Positions 1 through 11,900 of a stretch of 64,000 nucleotides of DNA are shown one piece after another. A program made the translations under genes and the position numbers. The stretch's first letter is position 1. Every line of letters begins with the position of its first letter. The notes beneath the pieces are model-generated. The model was not told where the DNA came from. It searched no databases and was given only the letters and a program-made list of their open reading frames with translations. The DNA is taken from assembly GCF_001640805.2 (NCBI RefSeq), contig NC_066853.1, positions 21,103,242 through 21,167,241 of the forward strand, read 5' to 3'. Source of the DNA: Lates calcarifer. Its lineage: Eukaryota; Chordata; Actinopteri; Centropomidae.

Positions 1-114
1 CATGTAAGATTTCATTCACATCAGTTTCTGTCTATTCAGATTAATAGTAGCACAACATGAAGACAACTTTACTTACAGCCCATTTAGCTGTGGTTAATAA
101 ATTACCGGTGGCTA

Positions 115-232
<118 letters not shown>

Positions 233-2395
233 CTATATTGTCAGCTCACAGTGTGTTGTGTGTTGGTGTTGTGACACTTGAACATCATAAACATCATCTC
301 CACTATCCATGCCCAGTGGAGTCCAGTCACACCTGCACAGTCCTCAGAGGACGTCTAATCATCCAAAATAAGTAAACAGTGTGGGTATCACATGGGTGTC
401 TAGGGGGCTTTAAAATCATTAGTTCAGATGGAAATTTTGCATCACTGGTGAAGCCAATGAAAATTTGGGGATTTTTGAGGCATTATTTGCTCCAAAACAG
501 GAATTCACATCAAACTTTAATTGAGCTTTGGAGGCTCCTCTGTGTTCTCAGCCATGTTAAACCCATTCAGGTGTTTTCACCTGTCAGGCATCTTCTCAGG
601 ACTCTGTAGGCGTGTACAGACACCTTCCATGCAGTCGAATAACATCTGCCTCACTTTGTGATTCATGGACTTTTGAGACCTAAGCAAACTCACAGCACCT
701 CTCTGCCAAATGACTGTACAATCTGAGCAGAGGCCTGATCAACCAGAATAACTGAAAACACCTGTGTGGGTGTGCTGGGCCTTTCACTAATTAAATTTAT
801 TTATAGTGAGGTGTCACAAACACCTCCGTTCCTCTGTTGTTTTGTTGCAACGTAAGTGTTAAAGGGATTTAATGGGAGTTATAGCTATTAAAATGCATTT
901 AATAATACTCAGTGTAACTAGATGGGATCATAAATCTTCCATCTGTTTGTACCTGGTCTGTCCACATCACAATAAAAAGAGATTTTATTATTTTGTATGC
1001 ATGTGCATTTCTACAGTTCAGTGTCTCCAGTTGTTCGCCTGGGTGGCAGACAGAGAACACCAGTGTTACCAGGTGCCTCGCCTTTGTGAGAAAGTGTGCC
1101 CCTGTAATAATAATCCTATTTTAATCTGTCTCCTGAGGTTACATGTCCTGGATTATCAAATATGAAGAATGCTGCAGGGGAGTGAAGCTGAGACACACTG
1201 AATCATTGGCAGTTTAAAAAGACAAAACACTACAAAACCACGTTAGAGACTATGTATAGAGCATTTCTTATTAGATTGACAACCTCACAAATATTTTTAT
1301 GTGTCTTTATAGAAAAATATGAAAGAATAAAATCTACTTTTTTGATGTTGTTGCTGACTTGAAGACCAAAGAGATTATAGATTTTCTATGGAGTTATGAG
1401 TCCTCATAGGTGCTTTACTCAAAGTATAGTCAATTTTCAATTTTATTTTATTATTGATGATACAATGTGCGATTTTAAACACTAACTGATGAAGTGCAGG
1501 TGGCATTTTCCCACAAATAGCTAGAAAAAAAAATAAAGCAAAATCTCTCCTATCATGTTTTATTAGACAAAATATGATGAGCTTGTTGTAATTTTTTTTT
1601 TTTTGCAAAATGAGCCCCACTGTAACAGCATTTTATTTAGAAACATCTGCTTTTATTTCTGTTAGTTTTTGGGACTATCATAATCTGCAGTTTGGCGGCT
1701 GACTGATTTTCAGTCAGAATCAAATGCAAAATCTCACGTTAAACAGAGGTGAAACAGCTCTTTAGAGAAAAAGGAATGAGGCAGGTTAGTGGTTCTTCCT
1801 TTAAGAGACATTGTGAGGAAGAGAGCTACGGTGGCCTATACGGTTCAGTCAGTTTTATTTCACATACTGCATTGTCAGAGGAGCAGCACGCTACAACCAA
1901 AAGGTCACAGCTTCAGGTCAACCGAAGCTTTGCTCAGTGTCACTGAATCTGTCCCTGCTCTGAACAAAATGATTAAAATGTGCTTTGACCTTTTGGTTTA
2001 TTCCCCTTCGGCTTCAGTTCATCCTGTCTTCACAAAAACTAAGCAGGGATGTTGAAGCGGTTTGCTCCCCACTCGAGTGAGTCTAGCAGATTAGAAAAAT
2101 GTCCATTAAGTCCACACACCTGTAACTGGGGCTGTTTTAAATTTTTCTTTTCTCTGACAGCAGAGAGCCACTGGAGGATTTGTTTTAGCAGTTCTGATGA
2201 CATCGAGATTCATCTACGTGGTTTTAGCAAACTGCGAAGAGGATGCTCATGTTTTTAATAGCCTGGTCTGTGAAGCTCAATGTACGATAGCACAGTGTGT
2301 TTTACTTAAGAGCTCTTAATGACCGTCAAAAAAGATGAAAAAAAGTCAGTCCATATGTCTTTATGGGTTAGGGTTAGTTTATTAGTTTGAACAGA

Positions 2396-2640
2396 TATGA
2401 AAGTGACCAAAGTTTCATGTTGGATGTTGCCTTTAGAACAAATATTTTTAAAATAATTTCTAAAATAGACAAGGAACCAATGCAAAGGCACTGAAGAAGG
2501 AAAGTTCTTATGTACTATAGCAGCAGCATGGTGTGCAAGCTGATCACAGAGGAAACCAAAGCATAAGACCTGTTGTATCAGTCTGAAGGAGGTGAAAAAA
2601 GATGGATTCTGTGGCAAGGCTACCACCTTTCCCTCTGTCG
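2396..2640. repeat. Probable fragment of a dispersed teleost repeat
   Basis: The stretch with TTTAAAATAATTTCTAAAAT, then a 'caaggaaccaatgcaaaggc' segment, resembles a repeat common in fish introns and UTRs. The comparison is from memory only. No target-site duplication or complete termini are visible, and no coding capacity is intact. Confidence 0.3.
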
Positions 2641-3723
2641 GGCTATAAGATAAATGTATTTTCCATAAAAATCTGCCTGCAGCTTCAGATTGTGAAATGA
2701 CTTAAAGACATCTTTATCCCATCGGGGCAATTAGTGGAGCTCAGTACTGAAAACTGTCAACATAAGACCACATGAAACAGACTACATATTCCTTTCATAT
2801 CCAGAGTTTACACTATCTTCCTCAATGCAGGTGGAGCTCTGTGTCAGTAGGATAAAAATATCTGAATCTGTGCTCGTCTGCTTGGTGTTTGTTTATGTGA
2901 GCTTATCTGCACGTGTTAATGAGTGCATGTGTGTGTGTGTGTGTGTCTACTGGCGGGCATGTGGTGTTATGCATTCACAAGGCGCCGCATTCACAAGCGT
3001 CAGTTGAATCTGATTGGCTTTAACAACAAAACCGTAGAGCAGCATATTCCTCTGCTCCCTCCCCTCGTGCCAAGGCGATGACGAGGACCAGATTCCTCAG
3101 GCCCGACAATGAAATTAGATCAGACCAATCTGGGGAGTGTTTAGAGGCTCACGTAAATGGACGTGAAGAGAAAGGGGAGAGATAACGCTCGCAGGAAATC
3201 ATCACATTATGGAAATAATTAGTTGTCATGGATATCAGTCACTATTTGATGTGACTGGGTGTATTTATGCAGCTTCTGGAAGCCTTCGATGGTCGGTTGA
3301 TGGGGTACAGGGAGTGGAGTGGGGTGGGGGGTCTGAAAGGGGGTGGATAGAGAGAAAAAATATTCTGCTTTGGCGTAGTGATGCGGCACCAGCTCGCATC
3401 TGTTCTGTCAGACTGTGATTACTGACAAACACTTTGCTTCCACTTCACAGTTTACACTCGTTCAAACCAGATGATCCCTCAGTTTGATGAGAATTTTTAT
3501 TTCTTCATTTTGCACACTCCAACAGAATTTGAAAAACTGCTGCAAATTGTCAGAAATGCAAGAAAAACAAAAGGCGGGCATGAGGGCAAAGGACTATGAA
3601 CACATACTGCAGCTTTTTGTAATATACATTTAATGTATTTCTCTTTCAGCTTTATTTGAAGCTTAAAAAAAACTAAGCTGCAGTAGCTCTCTCTGACTTC
3701 CTGTTTCCTGTTTCCTGCTGCAG

Positions 3724-3867
3724 AGGAAGGGGAGTACTTCCTGAAGGTTTTGATTCCCAGCTATGCGGCGGGTTCGATCATCGGGAAGGGAGGCCAGACC
3801 ATCGTCCAGCTGCAGAAAGAGACTGGAGCCACCATCAAACTGTCCAAATCCAAAGACTTCTACCCCG
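3724..3867 (+). CDS. nova2: NOVA2 coding exon: N-terminal half of KH domain 1
   Basis: This 144-nt internal exon supplies the last two bases of a Glu codon, 47 complete codons and the first base of a Gly codon. The translation begins [13 protein letters not shown] and contains the KH signature IIGKGGQT (GKGG loop, which grips single-stranded RNA in this family), then ends [12 protein letters not shown] proteins are nuclear, mainly neuronal regulators of alternative splicing that bind clusters of YCAY through their KH domains. The acceptor is CTGCAG|AG and the donor is CCCG|GTAAGAG, both strong. The reading E-E-G-E before YFLKV matches NOVA2 (NOVA1 has G-E-D-G-Q there). The first bases require the previous exon to end in G. 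Phase joins exactly to the exon at 38951. Confidence 0.95.
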
Positions 3868-4526
3868 GTAAGAGACACCGCCATGACCGAATGCATGGAT
3901 GTGTAGATGGATGACGGGGCTGGGAAAGTAAAGGAAAACTTCATCCTTATATACTTCTTCACTGCTCATTTACATTTGACCAATTATACATCAGAATGTA
4001 CCATTAAATATCAGAATATCTGCACTAGAAATGCAGGATACACAACAACAAATAACAACTGTTCAAATAAGTTGAAGTTTTGATTCATCAGCAGTGCAAT
4101 AAAAAGAAATGCAAACTGTGATGGATGGATGAATGAATATGAAACAGTGAAAACAGCCAGTGAACAGGCAAGTAGGAAGAAGGTGGGATGGATAGTTGGA
4201 TGGATGGAGCGGTCTATAGATCCATCCTCTTAAAGGAAATGAAGGATGGAGGGAGCACATCGGGATAAACAGATGGAGTGTTTTGATCCATTAAGGAAGC
4301 ATTTCATTATCTCAGTCTTCATCCATCAATTTTTCATAATGTTTAAACACACTCCCACATACAGTAGACACACACGTTGTACATGTACAGTGAACTGCTG
4401 TGTGGCATTTGAGGGAGTTTCGTTCAGACTGGAACTGCTGACCTGCTGCTTGTTGTTATGTGCTGACCTTGATAATTAGAGCCTGTTTTGATGCTGTGGA
4501 ACAGATTTCTGGATTTATAAAGGCTA

Positions 4527-4567
<41 letters not shown>

Positions 4568-5099
4568 CCCTAAATTGGAATTATGAGTTTGTAGGACCTC
4601 AGGGGCAGAGGGGCCTTCACTGGGTTAATGTTGCACCCAACGCACACACATGCACACACACACTCACAGTCCACCAGAGATCAGGATCTCAGGATCAGAG
4701 GTGAAATTGTATTTGTCTAAACTCTTAATTCTGCCCTGATTTGACATGGGGGTAGACCAGTGGGGAGGGGGAGGATATGCTCTGTGTGTGTGTGTCCATG
4801 CACGTGTGTGTATGCGGTTGTGTCCGCTTGCTCATACTGTCCTGCTGTGAGTCGAAGGCTTGAGTTGTTTGTTTAAGCTGTGTGTGGAGATGAAACTGAT
4901 AGCACCATGCATGTTGTTTCTGATTCAACATGTGTGAAAGTGATGCAAATGCATCCCTGTCTGCTACAAAATACATGTACATCTTTTACTAAATATGTTA
5001 AAGAATCATCCATCCTTGTGAAATCCCCCATAAACAGAAATAGAAGAGAGGAGACACTTTGCCTCTGCAGACTGGGGTCAGCAACCTTCTTAAACTCTT

Positions 5100-5400
5100 G
5101 ATAGGGTTAGGGAAAGATTGTGGTTTGAAAAAACCTATATGTCAAGTCAGCATTGACAATACTTAACCAAGACCACAGTCTTTCCCTGACCTCAATCAAG
5201 TGCTTAGAGTTGCCTAAACACAACCATAAAATCATTATTCATGCTTTGGTTGCCAGCAGTGGATATTTGTTGGAAAATAAATGTAAGGTTTTGCATGCTG
5301 CATGTTTGCAAGTTTTTACGACACGTGAACTTGTTTATAAAGACACAAAATCATCCAGGCGAACTGCATTTCCAGAACTGAAAGGAATATCTTTTCAAAT
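5100..5400. repeat. Teleost interspersed repeat with a foldback at its start
   Basis: Bases 5105-5126 (GGTTAGGGAAAGATTGTGGT...) are a near reverse complement of 5169-5191 (...GACCACAGTCTTTCCCTGACC), about 22 bp with three mismatches. What follows (TGCCTAAACACAACCATA, then a 'cagtggatatttgt' segment and an ACACGTGAACTTGTTTA segment) resembles a repeat frequent in percomorph genomes, judged from memory. No coding capacity is evident. The outer limits are approximate. Confidence 0.5.
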
Positions 5401-6872
5401 ACACCATGCATGTGTCTGTCTGTGGTTTGAGTCCTTCTCTGCCTCCACTTTTGTATAACCTCAAACCACGTGGAAAAACGATGTTGTGTCAAGATTTAAG
5501 TGCCTTCATATGCATCCAGTTCGGCCATGTGGGCTCAGTGGCAGGCTGGCTGGTGTGTGGTAAAACATATTCATATTACCCAAATCTATTACTATAATGC
5601 ATACTTCTCTTTGTGAAATACTATTTGCAACCTCCAGGGTTCCTGTAAGAAGTAAAACTACAATTGCAGTCACATGCTCACACCACCCAAAAAAAAAAAA
5701 AAAAGCGTCAGCAGTCGTATTGAACAATCACACCTCCAGTTAAACTCCCAGCAACTTCCCAGTGTTGTCGTAGCGCCTGCGGAGTCTCTGATGTAATCAC
5801 TGCCCCCGAGCCAATCACAGCATGAAGTTTCTCCAGCTCTGCTAGAGACTTGTCGGACACACAGTGTGCCTCTCTTAAATATGTTTCAGAGCCTCAGCCC
5901 GGAATTTATGTTGGAAATTCATCTTAGTTTCTGTCTCTAAAAGGACGCACAGAGCTGCTGCTGCTGCACAGAATAAACATTTTAATGAGAGAGCAGAGAA
6001 AGAAAATGTTTTACAATCAAGTCGCCGCTGACGAGAATCCACAATTTACCATGTTTAGGCTGAGAAAGCACAAATTCAGTCAACCAGCCCAAAATATGTT
6101 GGTTTGTGAAACAGTCAAGATGCAGTTTTGTCCAGGATTCTATAGACAGCACTGGTTGAATAAAGCTCAGCTAAAAATTTTAATTAAATAAAATTTGATA
6201 ATAAACTTCACTTAAGTTTTTTGCAAGTGTAAAATGAAAATGAGCTGTTGTGTGCAAGGTTTGTTTTTCTTTGCTTTGACAACAAAAGAAAGAAAATTCA
6301 GGCAAAGATTTAGTTCAGATTTGTTGCTTTCATTTTGAATTAAATGGTATGCGAAGATTTTGGCTGTCTGAAACATGAATGTCAGTATGATGCATTTTCA
6401 AAATAGCAACAGTCGTCAACACTGTGAATTATTTTCCTGTAAAGCTTCAATTTGCTTCATCCCTTTCTCTGTTCTGAACTTAAGCTAGTTTTCCCTCTGC
6501 TTTAAACTCTACCACCATCTTCAAGTGTTTATTTGGTTTGAAATTCATCTCTCATTCTTGTTTCTTTGGTGTGTGTGTGTGTGTTTCATAGTTTGTGAAT
6601 GTGTGTGTATTAGTTCAGTGTTGGGGTCTGCAAACAAGCTGCCGTTGTTTGACACCAGCACACGAGACTCCTGAAATCTCTGCCAGCTAGAACAGATGCA
6701 AGGTGCAAGAGTCTCCAAGATGCGCATACACACACACACCACACACACACACACACACACATATGCATACATGCTTGTACACTCACATGCAAAGGCCCTC
6801 AAAGAAGATAAAAAATGAGTACATAAATCCAAAGACAGTTTGTGCATTTGCACAGAGGAAATGCATATAAAT

Positions 6873-6909
<37 letters not shown>
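6873..6909. repeat. (CA)n microsatellite
   Basis: This is a 37-bp run of CA dinucleotides. Together with the CA run at 6725-6765 and the TG-rich DNA at 7087-7128, it forms a roughly 600-bp dinucleotide-rich neighbourhood. Confidence 0.95.
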
Positions 6910-6910
<1 letters not shown>

Positions 6911-7227
6911 CTACACACAGACATGGTTTCCAATCTCCTGGGGTTTGTTCGCCAAAATCGCTGCAAAGCCGAGAAGAACTGAAGAGAAAGAGGCAAGGAA
7001 GGGAGACAAGTGAAAGAAAGGAAGAAGAAAAAAAAGAAAGAGAGGGTTGTATGGGTCTCAGTCTGAAGGGGAGGATTGAAGGAGCTGTGTGTGTGTGCAC
7101 GTGTGCGTGTGTGTATGTGTGTGTCTGTGCACCCTTCCTCTGCACTGAAGGGGGCATCTGTATGCAAATGAGACACGGTTCTTCCTGGGTGACAAATCAA
7201 AAGGCCCACCTGCTGCAAGGGCCCGTC

Positions 7228-7230
<3 letters not shown>

Positions 7231-7282
<52 letters not shown>

Positions 7283-7284
7283 GT
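7231..7284. repeat. (TG)n microsatellite
   Basis: This is a 54-bp TG run with one CG interruption near its 3' end. In the nova2 transcript it reads as UG repeats, the kind of sequence bound by CELF-type proteins and TDP-43. Confidence 0.97.
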
Positions 7285-8319
7285 TGGGAATAACAGGGCC
7301 AGTCTAATGAACAGAGTAGAGAGTTACTGCTGTGCCTTGGCCAAAGCGTCTCATTCCTCTCCTCTCGTTCCTCGGAAGACATTAGTCGCCCTCCTTTCCT
7401 CTCCCCTCCCTCCCCTATCTCCCATACATGCACACACACACACTTTCAATCCCAGCTGTCATGGACAACCTGGCAGAGGTCACTGAAGTTTTGGGGATTT
7501 CATCTCATTGTCTCAATGTTTGTCGTTTGCCCCAAATTTGAGCACTTCCTCTTTTCAAAATAAATGCTGTTCATAGGTTTGGTTGCTGTAGTCTGGTGTA
7601 AGGTATACTTGTCTTTAAAGGAAGAAATAAAAACCCAGATAAAGTGATGTTGAGACTTTTGCCAGAGTCCCACAGAGTGAAAGCAGCACGGAGCCAAAAC
7701 AAGATGGGATCCAGCAACAAGAAAGTCTAATATTTCAAGTGCAGATGCTAAGAAATGTGAATTACTTTCCAAAATGAGATCATCATTTTAAACTAAAATA
7801 AAGACCTCTGGCTCTTACACACAGATGCTTTATCACAAAACTCAAACAGTGTTTGGCAGCATTTTAAGTACAGAAATTTGGCAACGTTTCTAAGCTAGAT
7901 GCTTTAGATTAGAACTGTTGAAAGATGAAGTTAAGATAAAAACAAAAATCCCCTAAATTGGATGTAAATATATATAACATTTTAAAAATGAATTCCGTAA
8001 ATCGTCCCTTGGGAGAAATGTAGCTATTCCAGCATCAAAGTTAATGGGACAAGAGAGGACGCAGCGTGGAGAAACAAAAGGAAAACACAACATGAGGCTA
8101 AAGATAGAAAATCCAATGAGCAGGGGAGACAGTCAGATACAACGTTACAGGATGTAAACAAGCATTTCCTACTTATGCAGGGGGATTAAGGACGCACAGG
8201 GAAGAATATGGATTCTTACATCTTTTGATTTCACTTTGATTTATTCGTATACTGAACTGAGCAGATGCTGCAACCTAGAGAATCAGGACTCTGTTTTCGA
8301 ACGCATGACCTTGTCTTAC

Positions 8320-8600
8320 CTACTTCTCCTTTCCCCAGCCTACATTCCTTCACTCATATATCACACCTCTATCCCTCCATCCGTCTTTCCCTCCGTCTCC
8401 TTCTCTCCCTCCTCGTCAGACCTCCTTTACCTTTTTATTCATGCATCCTTCGATCCAGCTCCATCTCACCCATCAATCATTTCTCCCTCATTCTCTCCCT
8501 TTGCATTATTCCTCCACCTCCTCCCTCTCTCCCTTTGCTTCCTTTCCCCCCTTCCTCTCCTCCTCCCTCCTCCCCCCGTCTCTCCCTCCATCCCATCTAT
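8320..8600 (+). promoter_or_regulatory. Pyrimidine-rich intronic tract with clustered YCAY motifs
   Basis: About 280 bp are strongly C/T-rich on the transcript strand. Ten YCAY tetramers fall between 8350 and 8491, six of them within 8439-8491 (for example CTCACCCATCAATCATTTC). NOVA KH domains bind clustered YCAY, so this could be a self-binding site. The pyrimidine bias raises the chance expectation, so the call is tentative. Confidence 0.35.
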
Positions 8601-8814
8601 CTGGAGAATAGTGCAGCAGCAGCACTTAAGCCGACGACCAATTAGCAAGGAGCAGCAGTACTGGGGGACGAGACAGGCCACTATTCATCCTCACACACAC
8701 ACATTCTCACACACACACACGCGGACAGCACTATGCAACCCACCATTCACTATTATGGCACAACAGATTTATTACATGCCCATACAGTACAAGGCAGTGC
8801 CGCTTCCAAATATA

Positions 8815-8844
8815 GCTTCTCTCTGTCTCACTCTCTCTTCCTAT

Positions 8845-8875
<31 letters not shown>

Positions 8876-8914
8876 CTCCTTCTGTCTCTCCCTCTCCCTC
8901 TCTCTCTCTCTCTG
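8815..8914. repeat. (CT)n low-complexity tract
   Basis: Almost pure CT dinucleotides (8851-8874 and 8893-8914) have short interruptions. A 234-residue open frame running across here from 8236 is low-complexity Ser/Leu/Pro and is not a gene. Confidence 0.95.
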
Positions 8915-9179
8915 GGCTAACTGGGTACAAAAGGACATAACAGTATTTTATGACAGCGCTGCATCTGCAGAGATGCAATCAGCTAGAGACAGTTATAAAA
9001 AATGACAACAAACAAAATCCTTTCCCTTTACGTACAAGGACATAAAAAATGACTCTGTGTTTGTGTGAGAGGGACTGATGCTGCCATGAGACACAAAACC
9101 ATGTTAGCCAGCGTAGACAAATGAAAAGCTGCATTATCTCTCAATTTTCTCATTCTTAAAGGCAAATGAATTAATCAAC

Positions 9180-9255
9180 ATTATGAGAAATGCTCTTATT
9201 TGCTTTCTTTATGAGGGTGAGACAAGAAATGTTGAACTATTCCTTTAACAGGTTT
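9180..9255. repeat. Diverged teleost interspersed repeat fragment
   Basis: The run GAGAAATGCTCTTATTTGCT, then a TTTCTTTATGAGGGTGAGAC segment, ending ATGTTGAACTATTCCTTTAA, resembles the end of a repeat very common in percomorph fish. The same CTATTCCTTTA ending recurs at 41930-41943. Family assignment is from memory. Confidence 0.5.
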
Positions 9256-9699
9256 CATTAGCTCAGGTGATGCTGAATCATCAGCCAATTAACTTAAATG
9301 GCATTAAAAAAAAAACACTAACTCAATCTGTAGTGATGTCCTTCTCAGTGATGTAGTATTACAATGTGAGCCTCTGCTCCACTTTGATGAATTCAGCCTC
9401 AACATTATGTTTGTTCAGGGTGTCTGCAGGTGCTTACAAATTGTTTTATGTGTGAATATATGAGGCCAGTTCTACTTAGGGATAATTCTCCCTAGAGGCT
9501 CAGGCACATACAACTGCATCTCTATTAGTGCTCACAAGACTTAGTTTTGTGGTGAAATTAACCTTCAATTTTCTTTCATTTTGAATTAAACGGGTCTTGA
9601 AGAGTAATAGATATAACTTTGTTAGAGTAAATAGCTTTGCAGGTAATAATTTTTTGAAAAGTAAACAGCAGAGTAAAATTACTTTTTTTTAAAATCTTG

Positions 9700-10060
9700 C
9701 AGAACAGTCACTCGGCGAGCAGTCAGCAAAGATGAAACCTGTACAACGGCTAGGTCTATTGGTTCATCAGTTTGTGCAGAAAACAAATGCAGCCGCTGCC
9801 ATTCCACATAAAATATTCATTCACGACACCTGTTTTATAATTAGAATCGACCCGCTTCCCTCGTCTTCTTCTCCTCTCTGCTGAGATATTGACCTCCGGT
9901 CGGACACGGAGGCAAAGCCATAAAGACAAACTAAAAGCTGGAAATGAATTAGTATTGATGCCGTCAAAGTTTCCCTCTTCTGTCCCTGTTGCAGTTTTAT
10001 GGCTACAGTTGAGTTTCAGAGCCTCAGGGTTGAGTGTCCCACTGAGTGTTACAGCAGACA
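9700..10060. promoter_or_regulatory. Candidate conserved noncoding element
   Basis: This is unique, non-repetitive sequence that keeps many CpGs (CTCGGCGAGC, AATCGACCCGCTTCC, ACCTCCGGTCGGACACGGAG, GATGCCGTC) inside an otherwise CpG-poor intron. It includes ATTA cores and a small hairpin, CCTCCG-8 nt-CGGAGG, at about 9893-9912. Such islands in introns of neural regulators are often enhancers, but conservation cannot be tested here. Confidence 0.3.
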
Positions 10061-10849
10061 GACACTGAAATAATAATGTGAGTGTTGACCAGACTTTTAA
10101 GAAACTGTTACTCATGTTGGAGAGCAGAGATGGAGGCACATTCTGTATCATTGTTATAGTGGAACTGGGACTTTTTATAGCAATAATGTTCAGTACAATA
10201 TATTTTATAAAGATTCCTAAACAAAAGTATCATGTTGGGAGCAATTTGTCTGACATCTAAACTGCTCAGTCCTTTAATTAGTTTGTCTGGGTGAAAACTT
10301 AATTTCATTGAGAGCTGAGCTCAACATAGGGCTTATTTACATGTTTACTTTGAATCTCACAGAACACAGGAAAATCTGATTTTAAAAATATGCACGTGAA
10401 AATTGAATTTTTGAAATAGAATTTGCACGGCGATGATGTGAAAATGTCTTTAAGCCAAATTTTCTCTCCATGAAAATGAAAAAATAAAATAAAAATGATA
10501 AGCATTAGACCTTAACAGTGCAGTTCTTGTTGAGCTAAAATGAACCAGAGCTGTGTTTGTTTTATGACTTTGCTGCCAAAATCTCTGACCTCATGGGATG
10601 ACAAATTAACAAAACATCCAGTAAAAGTGTCTGTTGTGAAATCACGTCTCTTTACAAACTTCACTTCTCTGTCTGTACCTTGATCCTTAATTAAAGCAAA
10701 TACAGAAACACAACAACAAGAGAACAGACATGACGTCATCATAAGTTGAATATAAACACATCACAGAGGAATTCATCCTTTTTACGCCGTGTGTTTATTG
10801 TCTGTGCATGTTCACAATAATATCAGTATCTATTTGTGCCCGTGCACCC

Positions 10850-11060
10850 CTCCCAGATCGGGACACATTCCTGCAGAGGTGACTTCACCGCCACATATAA
10901 CCCACTTCAATGAGCCCAATCTAAACTGAATCTGATTGTTAATGAGGCACCCTAAAGGACGAGGACCACATGTTCTGATCTGACTCACATTCATACGACT
11001 GCAGAGAGGATGGAGCAGATTAGTTTCTCATTAGTAGCTGAGAAAACGCTGCAGCTCCAC
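10850..11060. promoter_or_regulatory. Candidate conserved noncoding element
   Basis: Unique sequence with balanced composition holds TGTTAATGAGGC, ATTAGTTTCTCATTAGTAG and several CpGs. It sits just upstream of transposon remnants and has no coding potential. Paired TAAT/ATTA cores would suit homeodomain factors. Confidence 0.25.
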
Positions 11061-11124
11061 TCAGTCACATGTGATAATAATAGAACTTGATACTAAGTTG
11101 ATTAGTCAGTCACATGGTGTGGTT

Positions 11125-11263
11125 CTATACTATACAGCCAAAAGTATTTGGACGCCCTGTAGTTACTTTTTAAATATGCTTGTCCACAGACTTTTAATTA
11201 GGGATAGACATCCGATCACTTCCGATTTTGGCTGTCTCAGACTCCAGTTCGATCACTCTCTCT
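11125..11263. mobile_element. Remnants of DNA-transposon ends
   Basis: TATACAGCCAAAAGTATTTG (from 11131) followed by GACGCC resembles the terminal sequence of a Tc1-like element and its short derivatives, widespread in fish. The adjoining AATTAGGGATAGACATCCGA and TCACTTCCGATTTTGGC resemble another dispersed fish repeat. No transposase frame remains. Assignments rest on remembered consensus features. Confidence 0.4.
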
Positions 11264-11689
11264 TCATCCAAAAATGTTCTTTTTTCCTTTTCTTTCCCCA
11301 CTGTCTGTCTCTTGCTCTCTGTCTCCTCTGTCTGTCCTCTGTCACAGCGTGCCACCATTTTAGAGCTTTGTCTTTAATCCCACACCATGATTGCGGTTTT
11401 CAGTATTTAATATCCCGTCTGCAACACACACACACACACACACACGCAAAACCAGCACACATCTGTCCCAAAAGGCCACAAGAACTAACATACTAATACA
11501 CACCTGACTCTCTCACACACTCACACACACACACACTCACTGCCCCCAGACTTTATCAACATTACTGATTTCAGCACTCTAAGCCTCTTATGCAGCTCTA
11601 AGCTCTCAGACTGAGAGATGGAAAACTGCAATATTACATATCACACACACACACACACATAGACACTCATACACACATGCATATGCAAC

Positions 11690-11900
11690 TGTAATGAATT
11701 TCCTGTTTGTTAGCCATTTCCCCTCTTCATTAAGCGACTCATTCATTACAAATGTCTGCTGTTTATCAGCTATAACGAGATGATTTCCATTAAATTAGAT
11801 TCCTACTTTGGTTCCGTCTGAATTTGTCAAATTACAACGGTAAATTGACGCCAGTTAAAGCGTCACAGCTGATCAGAGCATAGCTGAAGATTTAAAACCC
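11690..11900. promoter_or_regulatory. Candidate conserved noncoding element with homeodomain-type cores
   Basis: Unique sequence with many TAAT/ATTA cores (CTTCATTAAGCG, CATTCATTACAAATG, CATTAAATTAGATTCC) and CpGs retained in ACGGTAAATTGACGCCAG and AAAGCGTCACAGC. It lies directly after CA repeats but is itself non-repetitive. Function is inferred from composition only. Confidence 0.28.

Noticed and set aside
8236..8940. 234-residue open frame on the + strand
   Set aside because: It is composed of Pro/Ser/Leu from CT-rich sequence with no recognisable domain. The pyrimidine tract explains the lack of stops.
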